Source: XYA12-FULL-58-9 sp001798605
GTDB taxonomy: Bacteria; Myxococcota; XYA12-FULL-58-9
Assembly (NCBI GenBank): GCA_036736205.1
Contig: DAINMX010000017.1
Span: forward strand, 1-50,739
Direction of reading: 5' to 3'
Length of the DNA stretch: 50,739 bases
Positions within the stretch are counted from its first letter, which is position 1; every line of letters begins with the position of its first letter. Made by a program: the position numbers and the translations under genes. Positions 8,225 through 17,007 of the stretch are shown here, one piece after another. The notes under the pieces were generated by a model. It worked only from the letters and a program-made list of their open reading frames with translations. It was not told where the DNA came from and did no database searches.

Positions 8225-9142
8225 ATGGTGCTGCCGCGATTGCGCATTGTGACTGGCAAAGGTGGTGTTGGCAAAACCGTCGCCGCCACCGCGTTGGCTA
8301 TGGCGGAGGCACGTCAGGGCCGAAGGACCCTGCTCGCGGAGGTAAACGGTCGTGACCGAGTGGCGGCTTTGCTCGGTGTGAAACCGGTTGGCGCCAAGAT
8401 GCGCGAGGTGTTCGATCATTTGCACATCGTCGACATGAATCCGCGGGATGCCATACGCGAATACGCTCTGCTGCGCTTTCGTTTCGAGGCGGTGTACAAC
8501 ACGGTGTTTGAAAATCGACTCGTACGTCGGTTTCTGCGTTTGATCCCATCCCTCGGTGAGCTGGTGATGCTTGGCAAGGTCTGGTTTCACGAACAAGAGA
8601 AAAGCGACGACGGTAGTCCGCGATTCGATGTCATTATCGTTGACGCGCCGTCGACCGGTCACGCCAAGACCATGTTGAGGGCACCCGCAGTGGTAGAGCG
8701 GACTGTGCCGCCAGGTCCACTGCGAGACATCACTCAGAACCTGCAGACATTGCTGACCGATCATCAACGCACACAGCTGCATGTCGTGACGACGCCGGAG
8801 GAGATGCCGGTCAACGAAGCCATCGAGCTTGAGCAGGCAGCCGTGCATACCTTGGGCGTCGGACTTGGTACGACCATTATCAATCAGTACGTTGAGCCTC
8901 TCCACCGTGCCGCCCTTGCTGCGGTGGTTCGAGCAAATCCCGAGAGCTCGCTGTCACAGACTCTGTCCATTCGAGACGCCAAGAGTCGAGCTGGGGACGC
9001 ATTCTTGCGCCGTTTGCCTGCGTACATGTTGGAGGGATCTGTCAGATTGCCTCGGGTCGTTTCGAGGGAGTTTGGCCGCACTGAGATTGATGCTTTCGTG
9101 AATCTCCTTGCGCCTGCTGTGGTTGCCGAGACGAAGACATGA
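8225..9142 (+). CDS. ArsA/GET3-type ATPase, first of a pair
   Basis: Deviant Walker A ATPase of the ArsA/Get3/MinD class with GKGGVGKT near the N-terminus. It is followed by switch-region motifs (IIVDAPSTGHAKTML) and the ArsA-typical segment near VVTTPEEMPVNEA. 305 aa from ATG at 8225; ATG at 8213 is also possible, and neither has a ribosome site. The stop overlaps the start of a second ArsA-type gene (ATGA), so the two are translationally coupled and probably form a heterodimer. Such bacterial pairs occur in genomes without ars genes; the substrate is unknown and there is no arsenic gene nearby. Confidence 0.88.
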   Translation: MVLPRLRIVTGKGGVGKTVAATALAMAEARQGRRTLLAEVNGRDRVAALLGVKPVGAKMREVFDHLHIVDMNPRDAIREYALLRFRFEAVYNTVFENRLVRRFLRLIPSLGELVMLGKVWFHEQEKSDDGSPRFDVIIVDAPSTGHAKTMLRAPAVVERTVPPGPLRDITQNLQTLLTDHQRTQLHVVTTPEEMPVNEAIELEQAAVHTLGVGLGTTIINQYVEPLHRAALAAVVRANPESSLSQTLSIRDAKSRAGDAFLRRLPAYMLEGSVRLPRVVSREFGRTEIDAFVNLLAPAVVAETKT

Positions 9143-10275
9143 AACCAGTGTGGGAGAACCGCAAGGTCGTCATTTGCGTGGGCACTGGTGGCGTTGGCAA
9201 GACCACCGCGGCGGCCAGTCTTGGTCTCGCAGCGGCGTCGCAGGGCGTGCGAACATTGGTGATGACCATTGATCCAGCTCGACGGCTCGCTAACGCCCTT
9301 GGCATAACCGACCTCGGCAATGTCGAGAGGGAGATTTCCGCCGAGCAACTGGAACCATTTGGCGTCAATCTCGCTGCGCCTTTGTGGGTGATGATGCCTG
9401 ATGTCAAACGCACTTTTGACCAGCTCATCGAGCGGACAGCTCCCGACGAGGAAAGCCGGCAAAGAATATTGCGCAATCGCGTTTATCAACACTTCTCCTC
9501 GGCACTGGCGGGCTCGCACGAGTACGCCGCAGTCGAGAAGCTCTATGAGGTGTATTCCGCAGGTCGGTATGATCTCATCATTCTCGATACGCCGCCTTCG
9601 CAGAACGCTGTCGATTTCCTTCAAGCTCCCGGTCGCATTCTCGACTTCCTCGAAAACGAAACGCTGCAATGGCTGCTCAAGCCATATGTTCTGTCAGGGA
9701 AGATCTCATTGAAACTGCTTGATTTTGGCAGCTCGATGATGCTGCGGACTCTCGGGAAACTGGCTGGCGCCGAAACCTTGCGGGAGCTCGCGGATTTTGT
9801 TTTATCGCTGCGCGGCACCTACGATGGCTTTCGCCAACGCTCGCACCGTGTTCGTGAGTTGATGCGCTCGGACGAGATGGCTTTCGTACTGGTTACCTCT
9901 ACTTCGGCAACCCAGCAGCGTGCCATGCTACAGTTCAAGCGCGAGCTTCACGCAGAGGGCCTCAGGGTAAACGCAGTGGTGGTCAATCGCATAAGAAGGC
10001 CGCTCCCACCTGAATCCGAGTGTCGAGCATTCCGATTCAAGGCGGAGCAGGCATTGACTCCAATGGGAGAAGGAGTGCTGCGCGATGTGTTGAATGCCCT
10101 CGACGAGGAGAAAGAGATCGCCACCCTCGACCAACAATCAATTGCTGAGTTGGCGGCCAGATTGGCAGACACCCGTCTCATTTTGTTGCCCGAGCTTCCC
10201 CTTGACGTGCATGATTTGTCGGGCCTCGCCCGGCTCTATCCATATTTCAATGACAACAGCCGTTTGGATATCTAA
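9139..10275 (+). CDS. ArsA/GET3-type ATPase, second of a pair
   Basis: Second ArsA-like ATPase, 378 aa. Walker A is GTGGVGKTTAAAS near residue 14, followed by MTIDPARRLANALG (ArsA A-loop/switch region) and LIILDTPPSQNAVDFL (switch II). It is longer than its partner, with extra helical segments between residues 180 and 260. The start overlaps the stop of the upstream gene by four bases. As for the partner, arsenite transport is only the family name; a targeting or chaperone ATPase role is equally plausible. Confidence 0.9.
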   Translation: MKPVWENRKVVICVGTGGVGKTTAAASLGLAAASQGVRTLVMTIDPARRLANALGITDLGNVEREISAEQLEPFGVNLAAPLWVMMPDVKRTFDQLIERTAPDEESRQRILRNRVYQHFSSALAGSHEYAAVEKLYEVYSAGRYDLIILDTPPSQNAVDFLQAPGRILDFLENETLQWLLKPYVLSGKISLKLLDFGSSMMLRTLGKLAGAETLRELADFVLSLRGTYDGFRQRSHRVRELMRSDEMAFVLVTSTSATQQRAMLQFKRELHAEGLRVNAVVVNRIRRPLPPESECRAFRFKAEQALTPMGEGVLRDVLNALDEEKEIATLDQQSIAELAARLADTRLILLPELPLDVHDLSGLARLYPYFNDNSRLDI

Positions 10276-10321
10276 TCGGTCATCGTGCCCCACAGCAGCG
10301 AGTAGCCGAAATCCTCAATAG

Positions 10322-10350
10322 TTGACACCTATTCGCCCAGGAACGATAGT
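10322..10350 (+). promoter_or_regulatory. Sigma-70-type promoter of the 10.4 kb barrel gene
   Basis: TTGACA (10322-10327), a 17-base spacer and GATAGT (10345-10350) sit 60 bases upstream of the barrel ATG. A perfect inverted repeat follows at 10368-10383. Confidence 0.5.
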
Positions 10351-10367
10351 CCCAAGGTGGTAAGAAG

Positions 10368-10383
10368 GGTCACGGCGGTGACC
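10368..10383. repeat. Inverted repeat in the leader of the barrel gene
   Basis: GGTCAC, GGCG, GTGACC: six perfect pairs around a four-base loop, between the predicted promoter and the AGGAGG of the 10410 gene. It may be an operator or an mRNA leader hairpin. Confidence 0.45.
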
Positions 10384-10409
10384 ATCTGTCTGAATTGAGG
10401 AGGCCGGAA

Positions 10410-11354
10410 ATGCGCCGAGAGCGACAGCGGGTTTTTGCCTTTGGGCTACTCGTGGCAACGATGACCGTTGTTCCTTCCGTTGCAAGCGCAAACCCTTTTG
10501 ACATTTCGCTGCGTGGCCTTGGAAGGCCCCCAAGCGATGCGACTCTCGACCACCCAACCGTGTTGCGCTACAAGAATCTCAGCTCTGAGCTCGCGTTTGC
10601 GTTGGCACCGCGACCCTTGGCACCAGCAGAGACTCTCGGCGTTAGTGGTTTCGAGTTTTCTCTGGCATCCACAACCGCGGACATAAACGATCAGGCTGAT
10701 TATTGGCAGGGCCAACCTGGTTCCCCTGTCTTTGAAGGTGTCCTGCCGTCCCACGGCAGCCGCGGTGTGCCGACGGCGTTCTGGGTGCCGACGGTGCATG
10801 TTCGCAAGGGACTGCCCATGTCGACGGAGATAGGCATCACCGGTGCGTATCTTGCTTGGAGCGAGATGACGATGCTCGGCGTCGAGGGCAAGGTCGCGCT
10901 GCACGAGTCATACTTTCGCTGGGCCCCGGCTATCTCGGCTCGTGGTGCAGTGGGGCGACTGTTTGGATCTAGCGATCTCGATCTCATGACCATCGAGGTC
11001 GACGGACTCGCCTCACTGCCTTTTGGTGTCGGTGGCATGGCGCAGATCACTCCGTACGCCGGTTACGGCTGGCTCTTTGCCGACGTCAATTCCCATGTTC
11101 TCGATGAAACGCCTTACAAAGTGAACGACGAGAGCGTGCCCGTGGCAGATCGCGAGCAGAAAGGTGGGGAAAGAGGCTCATTGTACACTTTCCCGCGTCT
11201 GATGTGGTCTGACAACAGCCATGGTCGCTTCTTCGTCGGCCTGCGGGTCAACGTCGCGATGATCGAAATTCTCTATGAGCTAGACGTTGGCTTCTTGGGG
11301 GGCGAAGCGGGTACGCTGCACAGCCACTCGTTCAAGATTGGTTTTGACGTCTGA
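10410..11354 (+). CDS. Outer-membrane beta-barrel protein, predicted
   Basis: Secreted protein of 314 aa. A signal peptide is clear: basic MRRERQRV, hydrophobic core to about residue 24, cleavage near ASA-NPF. The mature part alternates polar and hydrophobic residues with many Gly and aromatic residues (for example TPYAGYGWLFADVN) and ends in a hydrophobic strand (FKIGFDV), as expected for an outer-membrane barrel. ATG at 10410 follows GAGGAGG (10397-10403). The ligand or role cannot be told from the sequence. Confidence 0.75.
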   Translation: MRRERQRVFAFGLLVATMTVVPSVASANPFDISLRGLGRPPSDATLDHPTVLRYKNLSSELAFALAPRPLAPAETLGVSGFEFSLASTTADINDQADYWQGQPGSPVFEGVLPSHGSRGVPTAFWVPTVHVRKGLPMSTEIGITGAYLAWSEMTMLGVEGKVALHESYFRWAPAISARGAVGRLFGSSDLDLMTIEVDGLASLPFGVGGMAQITPYAGYGWLFADVNSHVLDETPYKVNDESVPVADREQKGGERGSLYTFPRLMWSDNSHGRFFVGLRVNVAMIEILYELDVGFLGGEAGTLHSHSFKIGFDV

Positions 11355-11361
11355 GGCAGCC

Positions 11362-11526
11362 GTGGAAGTCGACAACGTCGCTGCTGAAGTCTTTCTTCTC
11401 CTATTGGTAATCGGGGTGGTGTTTGTTGCGACGCGCCTCGGGGCCCTTGGGGATGCGCTTGGTGCTGCCATGGGCAGCCTGATTGGCTCTGACCGCAAAG
11501 ACGAGAAGGACAGCGACGACGCCTGA
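11362..11526 (+). CDS. TatA-like small membrane protein (54 aa)
   Basis: One N-terminal hydrophobic helix (about residues 10-23) is followed by an amphipathic segment with the L..LG..LG pattern (TRLGALGDALGAAMG) and an acidic/basic tail (SDRKDEKDSDDA). This is the layout of TatA/TatE pore subunits of the twin-arginine translocase. The family's Phe-Gly between the helices is replaced by Val-Ala, so a true Tat role is doubtful. The start is GTG at 11362 with GAGG just upstream, overlapping the end region of the barrel stop (11352). It could instead be an unrelated small membrane peptide. Confidence 0.55.
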   Translation: MEVDNVAAEVFLLLLVIGVVFVATRLGALGDALGAAMGSLIGSDRKDEKDSDDA

Positions 11527-11535
11527 ACCGGTTTC

Positions 11536-13170
11536 CTATTCCATTCTGCTCTTGCGTTTGCCCCGTTTGCGCTTGCTCTTGCGTTTGCGCTTGCCCTTTG
11601 CTGGGTCCTCCTCTTTCCCCGGTTCGAGCACTGACTCGGGGGCCGTCGGTCTTGTGATGATGAGCGGCTGACCTTTGTCGAGCCGAACGGTGTGTTCGAG
11701 ATCGACAAGGCTCGAAGGCGGGTTCAGCAGAACAACGGTGAACTGCGCAGTTTCCCCGTTGCCGAGTGGGGCGAGCTCTAACGCGGCGGCCTTCTGTTGG
11801 TATGCCTTCGTCAAAGAGGTTCGGTCAGTGAGCGCTGCAACCTCTGAGGGACTCAGTGGAACACCCACCGGTCCTTCGCCGCGGGCCACCAACTGACCGC
11901 GTTTGTCGTGCAACTCCGCGATGGCGTTCAAATTCTCACGTGGCTCTCCTGAGCGGTTTTCCACCTTTCCGGTGAACACCAGCACCTCATCACCATTGTG
12001 AATCTCATAGGTCACGGAGCGCATGACCACCGGGTATACCTCTTGATATGATTCGTTGACGATATCTGGAGACTTGGAGGGGTCGCGAAGACCAATAAGT
12101 GAGAGGTCGATGCGCCCACCGCCGAGATACAACAGAACGCCAGCGCCCAAGACGGCGGCGACTGCCAGATATCCTACCAGCTTGGCACCAATGCCACCTC
12201 GTGCTGCAGACTCCGACGTCAACTGGGGTAGCACAACCCCGTCTCTGGGAATCGGGGAGGCCGCCTCGACTGCCACACCAAGAGCGGCAGCCTCGAGGCG
12301 TCCGAGGACGTGGTCGGTTGGCGGCTGCATGGGTGAATCGGAGAGTGCCTCGAAGGTTCCATCGATGTTGAGGCTTCCCCCCATAGCAGCCGCTGCGTCT
12401 GCAAAGGGATCATCATAGGAGGACGGCAACTCGCTGATGCCACCGTCGTCGCCCATCATCATAATGTCATCGTCGTCGACGAAATCGGCCTCCCCATCGG
12501 CTGGGGAAAAATTGTCCAGAACAGGTGCGGCACCTTCTTGCGCTGCAGCGCGAATGTCATCTGGAATAATATAGACCGCGGTTTGCACCTCATGGTGCAC
12601 GCTATCGAAGGAGCCGGGTCGTAGCTCGCGAAGAGTTTCGGGCGGAATCGATGGTGTTCTGGGCGCTGGCAACTCTGGCAATTCGAGAGATGAAGGCAAG
12701 TCGCCGAAGTCGGAAAGGTCGTCAGAGTCACTTGGCGGCGCAAGCGTTGGGGCATCGAGATCCAGGTCCAACGATGCAGTGGGCTCAAACGACGGAGCGA
12801 ACTGTGCCAGCGGGTTGAGCTTCGGACCACTACCGAAATCGAGGTCTAAGGGCGGTAGCGGTGGATGAGCTTCTGGGTGAGTTGGCGAGTTGATATCCAG
12901 GTCGAGTTCGGAATTCAATCTGCCATTGACCCCGGTGCTCCGGTCCGGCGCTAATTCGATAGATGGTGCCAATGCTGAGCTCGGCTGGTGGCCCGTCGGA
13001 TCGGGGATAGTGACCTCTAGACCCAGATCAACGGGAACTGGAGGCGCAGCAGGACGTTGTACGACAAAACTGGTTTGGCACTTGGAACATCGTACTTTTG
13101 CCCCTCGGTCGCCGATTTTGCTCTCGTCAAGGCGAAACTTCGTATCACAATTTGCACATTGGACGATCAT
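11536..13170 (-). CDS. MJ0042 zinc-ribbon / DUF3426 membrane protein
   Basis: 544 aa. It starts with an MJ0042-type zinc ribbon using Cys5, Cys8, Cys28 and Cys31 (CANC ... CSKC). A long Asp/Pro/Leu-rich low-complexity region follows, then one membrane helix near residues 330-352 (VGYLAVAAVLGAGVLLYLGG), then a DUF3426 domain (about 375-500) and a basic KRKR-rich tail. This architecture is common in myxobacteria and other proteobacteria; the function is unknown. The zinc ribbon is cytoplasmic and DUF3426 periplasmic by analogy. The start is ATG at 13170; a GTG lies four codons upstream. It diverges from the Ser/Thr kinase gene. Confidence 0.88.
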   Translation of the reverse strand: MIVQCANCDTKFRLDESKIGDRGAKVRCSKCQTSFVVQRPAAPPVPVDLGLEVTIPDPTGHQPSSALAPSIELAPDRSTGVNGRLNSELDLDINSPTHPEAHPPLPPLDLDFGSGPKLNPLAQFAPSFEPTASLDLDLDAPTLAPPSDSDDLSDFGDLPSSLELPELPAPRTPSIPPETLRELRPGSFDSVHHEVQTAVYIIPDDIRAAAQEGAAPVLDNFSPADGEADFVDDDDIMMMGDDGGISELPSSYDDPFADAAAAMGGSLNIDGTFEALSDSPMQPPTDHVLGRLEAAALGVAVEAASPIPRDGVVLPQLTSESAARGGIGAKLVGYLAVAAVLGAGVLLYLGGGRIDLSLIGLRDPSKSPDIVNESYQEVYPVVMRSVTYEIHNGDEVLVFTGKVENRSGEPRENLNAIAELHDKRGQLVARGEGPVGVPLSPSEVAALTDRTSLTKAYQQKAAALELAPLGNGETAQFTVVLLNPPSSLVDLEHTVRLDKGQPLIITRPTAPESVLEPGKEEDPAKGKRKRKSKRKRGKRKSRME

Positions 13171-13262
13171 CTGGATCAGCACGTCCCTGGGAGCGGCAAA
13201 ACTTTTCGCCTCGTTGTCACGTTAGCTTGCGCAAACTACCCAATCAAGTATTTTGAGGTGCA

Positions 13263-14768
13263 GTGGGAAGAAGCGTCACATGGGGAAAGTATCGACTGCT
13301 TGGTCGGCTCGCCGCTGGCGGGATGGCGGAGGTGTATCTCGCGCAACGTATCGACTCCCCTGAGTCATTTTTGGCGATCAAACGTATGCTGCCGAGACTC
13401 TCCGACGATCCCACATTCGTCTCGATGTTCATCGACGAAGCCAAGATCGCAAGCGGTCTCGCACATCCCAATATTTGCCAAATTGTCGATCATGGTGAGC
13501 AGGCGCATCAGTTGTTCATGGCCATGGAGTTCATTCACGGAAAAGATCTGCGCGTGTTGACTCGGCGGGTGCAGAAGCGCGGCGAGAGGATTCCCATCCG
13601 TTTGGTCTTGCACGTTCTTGCCGAGATCGCGGAAGCGCTAGATTATGCGCATCACAAGGCCAATGATGCAGGAGTCGTTGAGAACATCGTTCATCGAGAT
13701 ATTAGCCCTCAGAACATCCTGTTGTCCTATGACGGAGTCGCCAAGCTCATCGATTTCGGTGTGGCTAAGGCAAAGGACCGCGTCGCACAAACGCAGGTTG
13801 GCGTGGTCAAAGGCAAGTTCGCCTACATGGCACCAGAGCAGGCGAACGGCGGCCGTGTCGATGCACGCACCGATGTCTTCGCCCTTGGTGTGGTCCTCTA
13901 CGAGCTCTGCACTGGTGTGCTTCCGTTCAAAGGTGAGAGTGACCTTTCCACCTTGCAAAGGATTGCGCGTGGTGAATTCGTGCCACCCCAACAGCTCAAC
14001 CCCAAAGTGCCGGCTCGACTCGCGTCGATCATTGCTCGTTCCCTCGAGCGCGAGCCCGGTGCTCGATTTTCGAGGGCTTCAGATTTTGCCGTGGAGCTGC
14101 GTTGCCTGTTGACCGACGACACAAGAGAGATGAGTGAAGCGGTTGTGTCATCCTACATGCGCCGACTGTTTCGTGAGGACTACATTCGTGAGATCAGTCG
14201 CCTAAAAACCTACGCGTCGCGTGACAAAGACTCTGACCCGACAGATCCTGAACTGCGGCGGCCCGAGGACAGCGAGTCGCTAATTCTGGCCGCGGGTTAT
14301 GATTCCGTATCGGGCGAAGGGATGGTGTTTGGCCAGAATACGAGAGCCGATTTTGCCGGACCTACCGTAGAGTTGCCACCGCCAGCCAATTGGCCTGGTT
14401 TCGCCGAGCCGACAAGAATGGAGTCAATGCCGGCCACAGAGCCGGTGATGGAATCCCCGCCCCAGGACCATGAGCGATTCGATGTGTCGGATCCTGATTA
14501 CAAGGCATCGTTGGACGCAGAGCACGACGATCTCGGTGAGTTTCAGACTACTGATCTCGACGGTGAGATCAATGAGCTCATTGACTCCGTTGTCGGTGTG
14601 CAGGTACAGCCAATGCCATCGGCACCGATGATCCCCACCCAAGTATCTCAGGGTTCGAGTCAACCTCACCGATCACGAAAGCTGCTCACCTCTGCCGAGA
14701 TTGCCGTATTGCTATTCACCGCTGCCCTGGGGGCAGCGCTCGTGGCTGGTATCTACATTTTTTCGTAG
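13263..14768 (+). CDS. Membrane-anchored eukaryotic-type Ser/Thr protein kinase
   Basis: 501 aa. The N-terminal kinase domain (about 8-280) has the glycine loop GRLAAGGMAEVYLA, Lys40 (LAIKRM), the catalytic loop HRDISPQN (Asp146) and DFG (164-166), then the APE-like MAPEQA. A disordered acidic linker leads to a single C-terminal helix (478-501) ending at the stop, so the kinase faces the cytoplasm with almost no periplasmic part. The ISPQN variant of the catalytic loop is typical of myxobacterial kinases. The start is GTG at 13263. It ends eight bases from the convergent tolB. Confidence 0.94.
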   Translation: MGRSVTWGKYRLLGRLAAGGMAEVYLAQRIDSPESFLAIKRMLPRLSDDPTFVSMFIDEAKIASGLAHPNICQIVDHGEQAHQLFMAMEFIHGKDLRVLTRRVQKRGERIPIRLVLHVLAEIAEALDYAHHKANDAGVVENIVHRDISPQNILLSYDGVAKLIDFGVAKAKDRVAQTQVGVVKGKFAYMAPEQANGGRVDARTDVFALGVVLYELCTGVLPFKGESDLSTLQRIARGEFVPPQQLNPKVPARLASIIARSLEREPGARFSRASDFAVELRCLLTDDTREMSEAVVSSYMRRLFREDYIREISRLKTYASRDKDSDPTDPELRRPEDSESLILAAGYDSVSGEGMVFGQNTRADFAGPTVELPPPANWPGFAEPTRMESMPATEPVMESPPQDHERFDVSDPDYKASLDAEHDDLGEFQTTDLDGEINELIDSVVGVQVQPMPSAPMIPTQVSQGSSQPHRSRKLLTSAEIAVLLFTAALGAALVAGIYIFS

Positions 14769-14776
14769 CGTTTTCG

Positions 14777-16096
14777 TTATTTCCAACCGAGGCGAGGACC
14801 CCAGGCCGGCGTCTCGTAATCTCCGGGATCACGAGTGATACGGCGTTGGTTGTTGCCATCCACGTCCATGACGAGCAGTTGCTTGCCTTCTTGCGGACCT
14901 CGAGTTGAGGTGAAAACGAGGTGATGCCCGTCCGGTGAATGGGACGGACTTTCGTTGTTTCCCTCGTCTTGAGTGAGGCGGGTGATCTCTCCCGACTCTG
15001 GGTGCACCAAGAAGATGTCGTATTTGAGGCGCTCGTCACGGGCGGTGAAAGCGATCTGTCCGCCCGGTCGCGGCGACCAATCCGGCTCTTGATTATAGCT
15101 GCCCTGGAAGGTGAGGCGGCGGGGGTTCGAGCCATCGACATTCATCACGTAGATGTGGGGATTGCCGGAGCGTGAGCTGACGAAGGCGATCTTCTTGCCG
15201 TCAGGACTCCAGGTTGGCGAGATGTCTTGGGCCCAACTGTCGGTGAGACGTCTAAGGTTCGTGCCATCGTTGTCCATCACATAGATCTCAGTGTTGCCAT
15301 CGATGCTCAGGGTTAAGGCAATCTGTGTGCCGTCCGGTGATACAGCAGCACCGGTGTTGAGTCCTCGCTTGTTGGACAGCCAGGTCATATCGCCGCTGCC
15401 GAGATCGAGACGGAAGAGATCGGGGTTGCTCTTGAGATAAGAAGTCAAGAGCAGGCTGCGGCCATCGGCCGCCCACGCAGGAAGGAGGCTGAGAACGTCA
15501 GCCGGTGTGACACGTCGGTTGTTGCGACCATCAATGTCGCAGATGTATACCGCTTTGCCTTTGGCTGTTCGTTTGACGTAAGTTATGCGCGAGGAGAACA
15601 CGCCCGGTTCACCCGTGAGTAGTTGAATGATCTCATCGAGAAATTCGTACACGGCCTTGTCGGTGTTGTCGACCGATGTGTCGTAGGTCCTGAGAACCAA
15701 CTCGGTCTGCTGCACGACGTCGAAAAAGCGCAACGTCACTTTGGCTCTGTCACCTTCGGTTTGCAGCCCACCCCAAATCAAACCGGAGGCACCCACGTTG
15801 ACCCAATTCGGAAACGAGGGACTGGTCCAACTCTCGTTCTCAGGCGCAAGGTAGGTTTTGGGCTGAATCAGCTCCAGGGAACGTGCCAGGTCCACGTTGA
15901 ATCGTAACACATTCGAGAGTTCGCTTGCGAGCTTCGCCGTTGGTTTGGGTTTGCCGCCGGTCACCACGACTTCGGGAACGGCGATTGGGTAGGGGCGAAA
16001 GTTCGCGCCCCCAACGACAATCCGCAATCGTTGAGCATGGGCGTCATGTGTCCATATCAGCGAAAGCAGCGCGAAAAGTTGCAAGCGGCATATCAT
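14777..16096 (-). CDS. tolB: TolB periplasmic beta-propeller
   Basis: Periplasmic component of the Tol-Pal system, 439 aa. The signal peptide ends near AHA-QRL (residue 21). An N-terminal TolB domain (to about 160) is followed by PD40/WD-like propeller repeats, each with the family core S-PDG..IAF/VS (for example WSPDGKKIAFVSSRSG and HSPDGHHLVFTSTRG). It lies 88 bases downstream of the tolA-like gene on the same strand. The partner tolQR genes are 8 kb away on the other strand, and pal is not in the window. Confidence 0.95.
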   Translation of the reverse strand: MICRLQLFALLSLIWTHDAHAQRLRIVVGGANFRPYPIAVPEVVVTGGKPKPTAKLASELSNVLRFNVDLARSLELIQPKTYLAPENESWTSPSFPNWVNVGASGLIWGGLQTEGDRAKVTLRFFDVVQQTELVLRTYDTSVDNTDKAVYEFLDEIIQLLTGEPGVFSSRITYVKRTAKGKAVYICDIDGRNNRRVTPADVLSLLPAWAADGRSLLLTSYLKSNPDLFRLDLGSGDMTWLSNKRGLNTGAAVSPDGTQIALTLSIDGNTEIYVMDNDGTNLRRLTDSWAQDISPTWSPDGKKIAFVSSRSGNPHIYVMNVDGSNPRRLTFQGSYNQEPDWSPRPGGQIAFTARDERLKYDIFLVHPESGEITRLTQDEGNNESPSHSPDGHHLVFTSTRGPQEGKQLLVMDVDGNNQRRITRDPGDYETPAWGPRLGWK

Positions 16097-16184
16097 TGTC
16101 GCGCAATGTTACCTTTGTGCGGCCTCGCGTCAAGCTCCGCGGCCCCACTCCTTCGTTGGCAACTTGTCGCAAACACACCGCCAG

Positions 16185-16898
16185 TTAGCTCTCTTCGGGA
16201 GTGAACTCGATCAACACACCTTCCTCACGTACCGCGTCTCCGAGTTGTTTGGGAGGCGGTGAGACTTTGCCGCAACGTTTGACCGCGCGAACCACCAATC
16301 CATCAAATGCCTTGAGGCCAGAGCTATTCTCGACCTTGATGTCAAAAAATGTACCATCGGTGTTCACACGTACGGCTACAGTTGTCTTGCGGCCGCGGAC
16401 TCGTTCTGGCGACAACCCTTCAATAGTGTAATTGCTTTTAACGCAATTGTAGATCTCCGTGACGTATTTGTTACCGATCAAGGCTTCCGTGAGACTCGTG
16501 CCGTACACCGACCCGTCTTCACGACCTTCGGGCTCCTCTTGCTCTGCGTCATTCTTCCTGAGTCGTTGCAATGCATCAGAGAGTGATGGGGTCGGTTTGG
16601 TGGCCTTTTCCACAGCCTTCGCTGGAGCGTTGCTCGTGTTTGTTGGCTTTGCCTCGGGGGCGAGGTTGACGGCGGGTTTCGCTGCGGGCTGCGGTGGCTG
16701 CTCTTTGCGGGGCAGTAGGTCTTTCTGGCGCTCCTTACCAAGGCGAACGAGCTTGGTGGCGATGACAGTCTCCGTCGGCACCATGGTACGACCGGAGCCG
16801 GCAGTACCCGCAATCAAGGCGATCACCACCAACAGGTGGGTGACGGCGGAGCCGATGATGGTGAAGCGCAGTCCGCGCGACATGCCTGCCTTGGCCAT
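16185..16898 (-). CDS. tolA: TolA/TonB-type energy transducer
   Basis: 237 aa. One N-terminal membrane helix (about 10-30) is followed by a Pro/Ala/Lys-rich spacer that would cross the periplasm and by a C-terminal TonB/TolA-like domain (about 140-237, motif RVNTDGTFFDIKVENSSGL). Two cysteines (near residues 153 and 216) may form a disulphide. The position just upstream of tolB on the same strand argues for TolA over TonB; no outer-membrane TonB receptor is adjacent. The spacer is much shorter than in E. coli TolA. Confidence 0.8.
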   Translation of the reverse strand: MAKAGMSRGLRFTIIGSAVTHLLVVIALIAGTAGSGRTMVPTETVIATKLVRLGKERQKDLLPRKEQPPQPAAKPAVNLAPEAKPTNTSNAPAKAVEKATKPTPSLSDALQRLRKNDAEQEEPEGREDGSVYGTSLTEALIGNKYVTEIYNCVKSNYTIEGLSPERVRGRKTTVAVRVNTDGTFFDIKVENSSGLKAFDGLVVRAVKRCGKVSPPPKQLGDAVREEGVLIEFTPEES

Positions 16899-17007
16899 GA
16901 GCCCATTCTACACACCCGCAGTGCCACGGCAAGGTCTCCGCTGCGGTCTGTGGTCCATCGTCAATCTGCCTGGCTCCAAACACTCAAAACCGCTAGGATG
17001 CCGGTCC

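Noticed and set aside
15121..15135. tRNA-like GGTTCGAG T-loop sequence inside tolB
   Set aside because: No acceptor stem or cloverleaf around it; coding sequence.
16459..17007. Upstream extension of the DsbA-like ORF
   Set aside because: It runs antisense through the tolA-like gene and would hide the lipoprotein signal that starts at 17008.
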